Shown piece after piece: positions 1 to 7,250 of a stretch of DNA of 7,410 nt. How positions within the stretch are numbered: the first letter of the stretch is position 1; each line of letters starts with the position of its first letter. The stretch is from NCBI GenBank assembly GCA_003534175.1, contig DPFD01000072.1:1-7410 (forward strand), given 5' to 3'. The position numbers and the translations under genes are program-made. The notes beneath the pieces are model-generated. The model saw only the letters and a list, made by a program, of their open reading frames with translations, did not search any database and had not been told where the DNA came from. Source of the DNA: Chitinophagaceae bacterium (GTDB taxonomy: Bacteria; Bacteroidota; Bacteroidia; Chitinophagales; Chitinophagaceae).

Positions 1-489
1 CACAAATGCCATGGACGGAAAGTAAAAGAAAGAGGCCAGTCCGATCAGTAAACCGATATTGAACAGTGTAGTTTTGGGTTTGGGATTAGTGAACAGGCCG
101 CTCAGTAGATAAAGTACCGCTATCATACAGGAGTTCACCAGCAAGGGCGATGAAAAGGTTTGCCATTCAAAGAACAGAGAGGTGATGAGCAGATACGTCA
201 TACCCACGAGATAATTGGGCGACTGCATCAGTTTAAAATGTTTCACCATACTGTTGAGTGTAACCGCCTGACTGTACACCAGCACAAAAGCCAGCAAGGA
301 ATAAATCCAGGGGAAACCCTCTCCTACAGGTTGCAGCCACTGCAATATCTTCCGGTACACCTGACCATCCATTTCCTGAGGAAGCGGAACCGTTGGGTGG
401 ATGAATAATTCAGGAATCTTCAGGAGTAGGCCATAGAAGAGCAAGAACAGGTTGTTCAGCGGGTTATTGGCTTTGAATACTCCTATCAC
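1..489 (-). CDS. Multi-pass membrane protein, DUF6427-like (partial, C-terminus off the left edge)
   Basis: An open frame of 163 codons runs from a GTG at 487-489 to base 1 without a stop, so the C-terminus is missing. The first in-frame ATG is codon 40, inside conserved-looking sequence. An in-frame TAA lies only five codons upstream of the GTG, so GTG (read as Met) is the best start; no Shine-Dalgarno is visible. The protein opens with VIGVFKANNPLNN, followed by hydrophobic stretches at about residues 14-30, 60-76, 93-107, 116-133 and 142-163. This makes it an inner-membrane protein with at least five likely membrane segments. The N-terminal pattern and layout resemble the Bacteroidota-restricted DUF6427 family of about 300 residues, whose function is unknown to me. 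The family assignment is from memory of its style, not a search. It lies 72 nt downstream of the 507-codon gene on the same strand and may be co-transcribed with it. Confidence 0.8.
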   Translation of the reverse strand, partial: MIGVFKANNPLNNLFLLFYGLLLKIPELFIHPTVPLPQEMDGQVYRKILQWLQPVGEGFPWIYSLLAFVLVYSQAVTLNSMVKHFKLMQSPNYLVGMTYLLITSLFFEWQTFSSPLLVNSCMIAVLYLLSGLFTNPKPKTTLFNIGLLIGLASFFYFPSMAFV

Positions 490-561
490 GCAGTTTATCA
501 GTTAGATGAAGAATACTGCAAAAGTGGCTAATTTATTGTACAAAACGAAGAACCCGGCGTA

Positions 562-2085
562 TTAAAATTCAAGCAGCGCAAATCCTACCCTGGTATTATA
601 CTGGTAAGGCACGATTACGCCTGCATAAGAAACCTGTTTGGCATACCGGGGCATAAAATCATAATTCCGCTGACGATTCTGTACGGGAGCAAAGCGGTTA
701 ATCTCACCGTTAGGCGTAACCGCAGTATGACCAATAGACAAACTGTTTCTGTCTCTCAATCCATACAAGAAATGAAACATGCCTCCCGAGTTCATCACAC
801 CGAAAGAAACCGACTGATCTGTATTGTATTCATTCTGACGTTTAGGAATCACAGCATCCCAGTTGGCTTTCAGCTGTGGATCGTAGGAAATCATGAGAAT
901 ATTATTGGATTGATATTCGAATTCGTTGCGCAGGGATGGATCGTAGAATCCGGGATAGCCTCTGTAGAAAGGCCTGGAAAACGCGGGGTTGTACATATAA
1001 TTGTAATAATCATAGCGGTAGGGATTTGAGAACATATAATCATAGCGGTCGTACCGGCGCCCCGTGCGTATGGTTAAGTTTTCTTCTGCTGTAATCAGCC
1101 AGCCTCCGTCTTTTTTAATAACCACCTGTTTCATCACCAAATCTTCAAACGCCTTCTGCGATGAACCGCCGGTGTTGAACCTGGACCGGAGAGAATCGGG
1201 AAATGAGTTCAAAGCTTCGAGCGGAGGCAGCGATACATCAAAAGGCACAGCAGCATTGTAGAGTCCGGCAATCAGGGTTCTGGGTTCTGTTGAAAAAAGA
1301 CTGTTGAATACAAAGCGTTTGTTGAGGTTGTCGGTTTTAATCACTACATCATCGAGGTAAGCGCCATCCAATTCAGCAGGATAAATTTGAAAGGTATCCA
1401 TGCCTTTCTTATAAACCATCAGGTCCATAGCAAACGCTCTTTCCTTTCTGGTGCGGGATGTTTGCTTAGCCATGGCCAGATGACCGTCGTTGCTCATCGT
1501 TACATCAGAGAAAGATTCCTTGTCTTTATTATAACTGAACTTAAACACTCCTATATCCTGTAAGTTCAGGCCTGCGTCGAACACCCTGGTAGTGAGTGTG
1601 AGAGAATCTCCTGAGCGCAGCATTTTATAGATGAGGATTTTTTGTTTGTCTTCTGTGGCGAACACACTGAAAATCTGATCACCGGAGGAAGAAGAAACCC
1701 TGGCTGCATCGAGCGGAACGGGATCGGCAGAAACCTTGCCGTCATTGGAGATTTCCAATGCGGCACATTGAAAAGATTTGCCATCGTTGAACTGATACAC
1801 CATGAGGATTTTGTCGGGGTAACTGATAAAATCAACTCCGCGGGTTTTATCGGGCAGTTCTTTAATTCGTATGTGCTCATCCACCTCCATGGCGGCATTG
1901 TAGAAGGTAAGGTAATGTTTGTTTCTCCATTCCTTATAAATCACGTAACGGTTTCCCTGTTTCCCCAGTATTTCAAAATTCATTTCTGCGCGGTCGTCGG
2001 ACAGCACTTCAGCGAAAGTCAGTTTTTGCCCTTTCAGGGTAAACGGAAACAACAACACCATCAAACTATAAAAAAGAAATTTCAT
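562..2085 (-). CDS. Secreted protein of unknown function with a Tyr-rich segment
   Basis: This 507-residue protein starts at an ATG directly at the divergent spacer and ends in TAA. Residues 1-19 form a plausible Sec signal peptide: Lys2, a hydrophobic core (FLFYSLMVLLFPF), then cleavage near LKG|Q. No Cys follows, so it is not a lipoprotein, and no later membrane helix is evident. The body is rich in short beta-prone strands with repeated read-outs such as RYVIYKEW, KILMVYQF and KILIYKML, which suggests a periplasmic or surface beta-rich fold, possibly propeller-like; this is inference. Residues 345-391 contain 13 tyrosines in 47 residues, mixed with Asp, Arg, Asn and Pro, and look like an extended insert. 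The protein ends in Phe, but I see no beta-barrel pattern. I do not recognise the family and assign no function. The next gene downstream on the same strand encodes a membrane protein; the upstream neighbour is divergent. Confidence 0.88.
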   Translation of the reverse strand: MKFLFYSLMVLLFPFTLKGQKLTFAEVLSDDRAEMNFEILGKQGNRYVIYKEWRNKHYLTFYNAAMEVDEHIRIKELPDKTRGVDFISYPDKILMVYQFNDGKSFQCAALEISNDGKVSADPVPLDAARVSSSSGDQIFSVFATEDKQKILIYKMLRSGDSLTLTTRVFDAGLNLQDIGVFKFSYNKDKESFSDVTMSNDGHLAMAKQTSRTRKERAFAMDLMVYKKGMDTFQIYPAELDGAYLDDVVIKTDNLNKRFVFNSLFSTEPRTLIAGLYNAAVPFDVSLPPLEALNSFPDSLRSRFNTGGSSQKAFEDLVMKQVVIKKDGGWLITAEENLTIRTGRRYDRYDYMFSNPYRYDYYNYMYNPAFSRPFYRGYPGFYDPSLRNEFEYQSNNILMISYDPQLKANWDAVIPKRQNEYNTDQSVSFGVMNSGGMFHFLYGLRDRNSLSIGHTAVTPNGEINRFAPVQNRQRNYDFMPRYAKQVSYAGVIVPYQYNTRVGFALLEF

Positions 2086-2144
2086 CCTTCAACATTTGTA
2101 CTAATTTACAGAAATATGCTTCTAGTAAAGGTTAAAATTCATAC
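2086..2144. promoter_or_regulatory. Divergent intergenic spacer expected to carry two promoters
   Basis: Only 59 bp separate two divergent start codons, so promoters for both genes, or part of them, should lie here. On the plus strand a TTTG at 2095-2098 could be a Bacteroidota -33 element, and TAGTAAAG at 2123-2130 is a poor match to the -7 consensus TAnnTTTG. I find no good match on the minus strand. The placement is inferred from gene geometry more than from motif quality. The spacer is AT-rich and lacks a Shine-Dalgarno for either gene, as is usual in this phylum. Confidence 0.3.
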
Positions 2145-3059
2145 ATGCAATTTCTGATAACAGGTGGAACAGGGTTTGTGGGCAGCATGCTTACGTCGTA
2201 TTTGCTCGAAAAAGGCCATACGGTGCACATCCTCACGCGACGCCCCGGCAACAACCTCCCACCGGGTGTGAAGCATTTTAGCTGGAATCCGGAAAATCAG
2301 GAAATTCAATTAGAGGCATTCGAAGGGGTGCAATATATCATTCATCTGGCCGGTGCAGGCGTGGCTGATAAAAGGTGGAATAAAAAATATAAACTGGAAA
2401 TCCTGAACAGCCGGGTACAAAGCGGCGAATTGCTGCGCAAGACCCTAAACCGTCACCCGCATACCGTACAGGGAATCATCAGTGCGTCAGCCATCGGGTA
2501 TTACGGACCGGATAAAGAGGGACATACCTTTTCTGAAACCGATCCGCCGGGTGATAATTTTTTATCAGATACCTGCAAGGCCTGGGAGGAAAGTGTGCAG
2601 GGAATCAATGGGGTGACTTTGTGTATTCTCAGATTGGGTATCATCTTTGGAAAAGGCGGCGGCGCATTTCCCAAATTCATTGCTCCACTGAAATATGGAT
2701 TATCGGCTATTCTGGGCAGTGGTAAACAGGTAATCAGTTGGATTCACGTTACAGATGTTTGCAGGGTGATTGAATTTGCCGCGCAACATCAACTGAGTGG
2801 TGTATACAATGCGGTTGCTCCAATGCCGGCCACCAACCGTTATCTCACCATCGAAATCTCTCATAGAATCAGAAAGAACGCCTACATCCCAATTCATGTA
2901 CCCGCGGCCCTGCTGAAACTGGTGTTGGGAGAGAGCAGCCTGGAAGTATTAAAAAGCACCACTGTTTCGTCGGAGAAAATTGCGAATGCAGGATTTACCT
3001 TTTTGTATCCTTCCATTAAAGCGGCACTGAACGATTTACTGCCTGAGAAGGATAATTGA
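2145..3059 (+). CDS. Atypical NAD(P)-binding SDR / epimerase-like protein, TIGR01777 (YfcH/DUF1731) family
   Basis: This 304-residue protein is of normal length for the family. A Rossmann nucleotide-binding loop GGTGFVG lies at residues 7-13, straight after the first beta strand, so little N-terminal extension is possible and the ATG at 2145 fits. Typical family motifs follow: IIHLAGAGVADKRW near 65, SASAIGYYG at 113-121, CKAWEE at 144-149, LRLGIIFGKGGGAFPK near 170, and SWIHVTDV near 200. The C-terminus, with AGFTFLYPSIKAALNDLL, matches the DUF1731 tail. It is probably a soluble cytoplasmic oxidoreductase or nucleotide-binding protein; substrate and reaction are unknown across the family. 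The usual SDR catalytic YxxxK is absent: by position relative to Glu148, Leu140 and Cys144 occupy those sites, as expected for this atypical subgroup. The gene ends in TGA followed at once by TAA. It is the only plus-strand gene in the window and appears monocistronic. Confidence 0.93.
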   Translation: MQFLITGGTGFVGSMLTSYLLEKGHTVHILTRRPGNNLPPGVKHFSWNPENQEIQLEAFEGVQYIIHLAGAGVADKRWNKKYKLEILNSRVQSGELLRKTLNRHPHTVQGIISASAIGYYGPDKEGHTFSETDPPGDNFLSDTCKAWEESVQGINGVTLCILRLGIIFGKGGGAFPKFIAPLKYGLSAILGSGKQVISWIHVTDVCRVIEFAAQHQLSGVYNAVAPMPATNRYLTIEISHRIRKNAYIPIHVPAALLKLVLGESSLEVLKSTTVSSEKIANAGFTFLYPSIKAALNDLLPEKDN

Positions 3060-3314
3060 TAAGTAATGAATGTGTACCTTTTTAGGATTTCTGAAGTTTT
3101 TCCTTCCTCACCGGTGTATATCATTCCTTCATTTTTCCATATATACAATACATGTTACTTACCTGAAGTGTATCGAATGAGATGATTTAAAGTTTAGGTT
3201 TTTCATCCCATCACGCCCTGCCGAATTGCAATTACACATCACCGTTAGTACAGTAATGAGCGGATGGTATGCAGATGGCATAATGAATCAGCCTTAGCTA
3301 CCGAAGGGTGTTTC
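3060..3314. other. Convergent intergenic spacer, no gene seen
   Basis: This AT-rich stretch lies between the end of the plus-strand SDR-like gene and the end of the minus-strand permease gene. I see no convincing open reading frame, tRNA or repeat. I also find no GC-rich hairpin with a T-tract on either strand, although a bidirectional terminator would be expected here. The only palindrome noted is the short AATTGCAATT around 3226-3235, which could arise by chance. Confidence 0.6.
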
Positions 3315-4148
3315 TTATAAATCTTTGGTTAATACATTTCTACGTATGAGCCATAAAAACAGCAATACATAGGCTATGGCAAAGGCACCGATTACCCAGG
3401 GGTTGTACGTTGGCATTACGCTACTGGCCATTGTTTTTAATGGATTGGCAGGAAAAGTGAGTAATCCGTCAGATGCACTCATTGGTAAGTAATCGCCCAG
3501 TGTGCCTAAATCTATATTATCGGATGATCTGAGTTGCATACTCCACACGTCCATCAATTGTGAAATGATGTTTTCTGCACCCATATAAATAAAGAAGAGC
3601 CCGATTGCAAAACCGGTGCGGCGTATCCATACGGCAATGAAGGCGGCAATCAGATTGTAGGTAAGTGCTTTGAGGAAAAAGAATCCTACATGAGCAAACC
3701 CTTCAAACGAAAATGAGGTACCGGAGGCCAATCCGAAACCGAGGGCCGTTAGGATTACCAGCAAGGTGGATACCGCAGCGAATATAAATACCATAGCCAG
3801 TTTTACCCGCACGGCATCCAGGCGGCTCCATCCGTCGATGATATGCTGACGCATGGTTCGGTAAGTAAACTCGTTGGTGATGAGGATGATGATCAACATG
3901 GCGGGCAACATCAACAACCAGCCGGTGGCATAGGAAGTGGTTTGCCACGTTTTATCAAAGTTATATGGGCTGAAAGACCCAATCATGTTGGCACCTTGCA
4001 TGTTACCCACCACATTCTTGTTGAAACTGTACACAATGTAATTGGTAGCAATTACGCCTATACCAAAAAAAATGGCAATGAGTTTAAACACCATGTAGTG
4101 TTTCAGCTTCAACCACTCTGTATGCAACAGCGTACGATATGTATTCAT
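3315..4148 (-). CDS. ABC-2 type transporter permease subunit
   Basis: This 277-residue inner-membrane protein has about six predicted membrane segments, near residues 20-40, 75-92, 115-140, 150-172, 178-198 and 250-270. The cytoplasmic N-terminus (LLHTEWLKLKHYMVFK) and the loop TNEFTYRTMRQHIIDGWSR after the second segment are characteristic of ABC-2/BcrB-like permeases. That loop has the usual Glu, Arg, Thr and Ser-Arg positions and is the likely site of contact with the ATPase. It should form the membrane channel of an exporter with the ATPase encoded just upstream. The ATPase stop codon and this ATG are separated by a single base, which implies co-transcription and probably coupled translation. 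A large extracytoplasmic loop (about residues 41-74) follows the first segment. The substrate cannot be read from the sequence; homologous systems move peptides or antibiotics, sodium, or other small molecules. The family assignment is strong, the substrate open. Confidence 0.93.
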   Translation of the reverse strand: MNTYRTLLHTEWLKLKHYMVFKLIAIFFGIGVIATNYIVYSFNKNVVGNMQGANMIGSFSPYNFDKTWQTTSYATGWLLMLPAMLIIILITNEFTYRTMRQHIIDGWSRLDAVRVKLAMVFIFAAVSTLLVILTALGFGLASGTSFSFEGFAHVGFFFLKALTYNLIAAFIAVWIRRTGFAIGLFFIYMGAENIISQLMDVWSMQLRSSDNIDLGTLGDYLPMSASDGLLTFPANPLKTMASSVMPTYNPWVIGAFAIAYVLLFLWLIRRNVLTKDL

Positions 4149-4149
4149 A

Positions 4150-5037
4150 TTAATTAGTTAGTTCAATGAATTTACTTTCGAGGCTTTTCTTCTTGATAAG
4201 CATTTTACTGAGGGTAATGCCCTTCGAAAAACAATAGGCATTTACCGGTGCCAGCGTAACTGTACCGGGAGGAAAGTACACCACCAGTCCGTTTTCTTCT
4301 TCCCTGATTTGTTCCACGCCCGGATAATCTTTCATTGCGGCCGCCAATGCAGCGCGGTCTGATGCATCAATTTCAATCATATCGCTGTGCTGGAAGATTT
4401 CATCTACATGCCCGGATGCCATGATATTACCTTTCTTCAGGATGGCCACATGCGTACAAACTTTTTCTACCTCATCGAGCATGTGGCTGGCCATTATGAT
4501 GGTTTTCCCTTCCTTGTGCAGCTTTTTAATTAGTTCACGGATTTCAGCAATCCCTACCGGATCAAGCCCGTTGGTAGGTTCATCAAGCACCAGCACTTCC
4601 GGATTCCCCAATAACGCAGAGGCGATGGCCAGACGCTGTTTCATACCCAGGCTATAGGTGCTGAACGCAGAATTTTTCCGTTGATGCAGGTTCACCATTT
4701 CCAGCACGCGATCAATATCTTCCTCACCCCGCTGTTTAACAGAGGCGGCAATTTTCAGATTCTGAACCGCCGTGAGGTAATGATAGAAATTAGGTGTTTC
4801 GAGTAATGTACCAATCTTTCTTCGGGTATCCGCTCCCGTTCCTTCACCAAAAAAATTATACTCGCCGCTTGTGGCCTTGAGTACATCCATGATGATGCCC
4901 AGCAGGGTAGTTTTTCCGCTGCCGTTGGGCCCTAGTATTCCAAACACCGTGCCCCGTGGAACTTTGAACTGAATACCGTTCAGTGCTTTCACCGGACCGT
5001 AATGTTTAACCAGATTATTTACCGTAAGTACATCCAT
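4150..5037 (-). CDS. ABC transporter ATP-binding protein (BcrA/LanF/CcmA-like)
   Basis: This 295-residue cytoplasmic ATPase powers the adjacent permease. The nucleotide-binding domain spans about residues 4-225. Visible motifs are the A-loop Tyr13, Walker A GPNGSGKTT (36-44), signature YSLGMKQRL (128-136, variant LSGGQ), Walker B VLVLDEP (148-154) with catalytic Glu153, D-loop GLDP (157-160) and H-loop His185 in ASHMLDE. All catalytic residues are intact. The usual Q-loop glutamine is replaced by Glu80 in IGTLLETPNFYHYLT, the E-loop form known from lantibiotic-immunity LanF ATPases and common in bacitracin-type BcrA relatives. The C-terminal 70 residues (about 226-295) form the short accessory domain usual for this group. 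The start lies 25 nt after the stop of the S9 peptidase gene, and the stop is 1 nt before the permease start, so the three genes probably share a transcript. Function as an ABC-2 exporter ATPase is secure; a role in peptide resistance is only a possibility. Confidence 0.95.
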   Translation of the reverse strand: MDVLTVNNLVKHYGPVKALNGIQFKVPRGTVFGILGPNGSGKTTLLGIIMDVLKATSGEYNFFGEGTGADTRRKIGTLLETPNFYHYLTAVQNLKIAASVKQRGEEDIDRVLEMVNLHQRKNSAFSTYSLGMKQRLAIASALLGNPEVLVLDEPTNGLDPVGIAEIRELIKKLHKEGKTIIMASHMLDEVEKVCTHVAILKKGNIMASGHVDEIFQHSDMIEIDASDRAALAAAMKDYPGVEQIREEENGLVVYFPPGTVTLAPVNAYCFSKGITLSKMLIKKKSLESKFIELTN

Positions 5038-5062
5038 ATTCGAGCGTTAAGAAAATGATTTG

Positions 5063-7207
5063 TTATTTGAGGTGCTGCATAAAATAATCGGTTACTTTCT
5101 GATACAGATGAATTCTGTCTTTACCCAGCACATTGTGTTCATGTCCGGGATAAATCATGTAATCAACCTGTATGCCGTTGTCTACCGCCGCCTTTACAAA
5201 ATTTACGGAGTGTTGCATCACCACCACAGGATCCTGCATACCGTGAATAATCAGGAGTTTATCTTTCAGTTTCGCGGTTTGCTCCGTGAGGTTTGTCATT
5301 GCATAACCTTCAGGGTTTTCAGCGGGTGTATCCATGTATCGTTCGGTGTACATGATTTCATAGTACTTCCAGTCCATTACCGGTCCGCCCGCTACACCGG
5401 CTTTAAACACTCCGGGATGATTCAGCAGAAAGGAGGTGGTCATAAATCCTCCATAACTCCATCCAAACAATCCCATTTTTTCTGTATCGGTATATCCAAG
5501 ATTCTTCAGATACTGCACTCCCTGCATCAGGTCTTCCATCTGAGGTATGCCTGCTTTTCTGAAAATCGTTTGTTCGAATTCCATGCCGCGGTAGGCGCTT
5601 CCTCTGGTATCGAATGTAAACACCACAAAGCCCTGCTGAGCCAGGTACTGAAACCACAGGTCTCCCGAGCCACCGTTCCAGCTGTTGGTGGTTAGCTGTG
5701 CATGCGGACCTCCATACCAATATACAATAACAGGATATTTTTTCTCTTTATCAAAAGAAACGGGCTGATACAACCTACCGTGTAAATCATATCCGTCGGA
5801 AGATTTCAGTACTACGGGTTGCATATTGCCCAAAGCATAATCCTTAAGCGGGTTGGATGCAGTCAGCAGCACATTTTCTTTTCCGGTTTTCAGATTAATC
5901 AGTGAAATCACGCGGGGAGTATTGATATTGCTGGCGTTAGAGAGGGCATAGGTGCCTTCGTTATTCACACTCACCAGATGCCGGAGATTGGGTTGGGTGA
6001 GTTGTTTAGATTTACCTGTTTTCAATTGTAAGGCATACAACTGACGGGTGAGCGGAGATTCAGCGGCAGAAACATAATACAGCTCATCCGCTTTCGGACT
6101 GAAGCCTTTCATCTCGGTAACTTCCCAGGGGCCTGAAGTGAGCTGACGAAGGAGTTTTCCTGTCAGGTTGTAATGGTAGAGATGATTCCAGCCATCGCGG
6201 CGGCTTTCCCATATAAACTCATTGGGTTTACCGGGCACAAACACCATGGGCTTCAATGGCTCCACATAACGGTCGTGCTTTTCTTCAAACAGTGTTTTCA
6301 CAAAATTCCCTGATTGTGCATCATACTGATTCAGCTTCATATGATTCTGTTCGCGGTTCAACACTGCAATGAAGATAGACTGATCATCGGGCGACCAGCA
6401 AATATTGGTCAGGAATTGCTCTGCCGGTAATCCGGTTGATATTCGTGTATGCTTTCCCGTTATGCTGTACACTTCCAGTGTAACATGATGACTGGGATCA
6501 CCTGCCATCGGGTATTTGATAGATTCATTCACGGCAGGGCGCTTGTTCCAACGGATGATGGGATAATCGGGTACCATGGTCTGATCCATCCTGTAATACG
6601 CCAGTTTTTTACCATCGTTGCTCCAGAATGTACCTTTGGATATTCCAAATTCCTGCTGGTGTACAGCTTTACCATACACTATATCGCGGGATCCGTCTTT
6701 AGTAACCTGATACACTTTCCCTTCTGCTGCAATGAACAGGTTATCCTGATCACTGAACGCCACATATCCGGCTTTACTTTCTTCCAATACCTCCTTCCCT
6801 TCAGTGAGCGGGTTACTCAAAGGGCTGGCCTTACCATCCGCGAGGTTGAAAGCATACTTTTTCCCTTTTACCGAAACGATGTATCGGTCTTTTTCAAACT
6901 GAACTGCAGGAAACGATTTTACCGTATCCAAACCGGCAGCAGCAAAATATAGGTTCATTTGTTGCAACGTTAATACAGTGATACCGGTATTCTTAACAGG
7001 ATTATAGCGCACAAACACATCCTCATTATTCATCTTTTTGATGAACACCACATCCGGGGTACCCTTAACAAACTGCAACTGACGCAGGGTTTCAGGGGCC
7101 AACGTTGTTCTGCTGCCTATCATAGCATCCTGCATGGTAAACAATTTTTGCTGCGCGGTTGCCTGAACGGCGAGGAACAAACAAATTCCTATCCAAAATT
7201 TTTTCAT
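5063..7207 (-). CDS. Secreted S9 family prolyl dipeptidyl peptidase (DPP-IV-like)
   Basis: This 714-residue exported serine peptidase probably releases N-terminal dipeptides with Pro or Ala at the second position, in the periplasm or at the surface. The signal peptide covers residues 1-18 (Lys2-Lys3, hydrophobic core, ATA|Q). The DPPIV N-terminal beta-propeller covers roughly 90-440, with Bacteroidota-typical stretches such as GTFWSNDGKKLAYYRMDQ and RDGWNHLYHYN. The alpha/beta-hydrolase domain follows from about 480. The triad is Ser584 in GWSYGG, Asp659 in HGMQDPV and His691 in YPGHEHNV, with an Asp-His spacing of 32 as in human DPP4. Tyr498 in YGGPHAQ is the likely oxyanion residue. Trp613, Tyr616 and Tyr620 match the proline-binding S1 pocket. 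The region equivalent to the double-Glu amine-binding motif reads HQQEFG, so only Glu186 is retained. Length is normal for the family. It is the first gene of a probable operon with the ABC transporter genes. Exact specificity (dipeptidyl versus tripeptidyl) is uncertain. Confidence 0.95.
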   Translation of the reverse strand: MKKFWIGICLFLAVQATAQQKLFTMQDAMIGSRTTLAPETLRQLQFVKGTPDVVFIKKMNNEDVFVRYNPVKNTGITVLTLQQMNLYFAAAGLDTVKSFPAVQFEKDRYIVSVKGKKYAFNLADGKASPLSNPLTEGKEVLEESKAGYVAFSDQDNLFIAAEGKVYQVTKDGSRDIVYGKAVHQQEFGISKGTFWSNDGKKLAYYRMDQTMVPDYPIIRWNKRPAVNESIKYPMAGDPSHHVTLEVYSITGKHTRISTGLPAEQFLTNICWSPDDQSIFIAVLNREQNHMKLNQYDAQSGNFVKTLFEEKHDRYVEPLKPMVFVPGKPNEFIWESRRDGWNHLYHYNLTGKLLRQLTSGPWEVTEMKGFSPKADELYYVSAAESPLTRQLYALQLKTGKSKQLTQPNLRHLVSVNNEGTYALSNASNINTPRVISLINLKTGKENVLLTASNPLKDYALGNMQPVVLKSSDGYDLHGRLYQPVSFDKEKKYPVIVYWYGGPHAQLTTNSWNGGSGDLWFQYLAQQGFVVFTFDTRGSAYRGMEFEQTIFRKAGIPQMEDLMQGVQYLKNLGYTDTEKMGLFGWSYGGFMTTSFLLNHPGVFKAGVAGGPVMDWKYYEIMYTERYMDTPAENPEGYAMTNLTEQTAKLKDKLLIIHGMQDPVVVMQHSVNFVKAAVDNGIQVDYMIYPGHEHNVLGKDRIHLYQKVTDYFMQHLK

Positions 7208-7231
7208 ACTGCTGATTGATTTTAACCTGCA

Positions 7232-7239
7232 CTAAATTA
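7232..7239 (-). promoter_or_regulatory. Possible -7 element for the peptidase-transporter operon
   Basis: On the minus strand the octamer TAATTTAG matches the Bacteroidota -7 consensus TAnnTTTG with one mismatch, 24 nt upstream of the peptidase ATG. No good TTTG -33 element is found at the expected distance, so the call is tentative. The position fits a short untranslated leader, and the inverted repeat at 7251-7272 lies just upstream. Confidence 0.25.
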
Positions 7240-7250
7240 AGCGGAAAATG

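Noticed and set aside
160..408. An 82-codon plus-strand open frame
   Set aside because: It is antisense to the membrane protein gene at 1-489, which has clear hydrophobic segments and a family-like N-terminus.
490..561. Possible promoter between the secreted-protein gene and the membrane protein gene (CACTTTTG resembling TAnnTTTG)
   Set aside because: The first base of the element mismatches, and the upstream TTTG is only 14 nt away rather than about 19-21. I would not call it.
1642..2157. A 171-codon plus-strand open frame
   Set aside because: It is antisense to the 507-residue gene's N-terminal half, crosses the divergent spacer and overlaps the start of the SDR-like gene. It shows no signal peptide or domain.
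2894..3148. An 84-codon minus-strand open frame overlapping the SDR-like gene's 3' end
   Set aside because: Most of it mirrors the conserved DUF1731 tail on the opposite strand, and it has no features of its own.
5060..5695. A 211-codon plus-strand open frame opposite the S9 peptidase catalytic domain
   Set aside because: It lies wholly antisense to a domain with an intact catalytic triad and has no recognisable domain of its own. Its composition (many His, Ile, Phe) is typical of a shadow frame.
6449..6952. A 167-codon plus-strand open frame
   Set aside because: It is a shadow of the peptidase beta-propeller coding sequence, with no domain or plausible start context.
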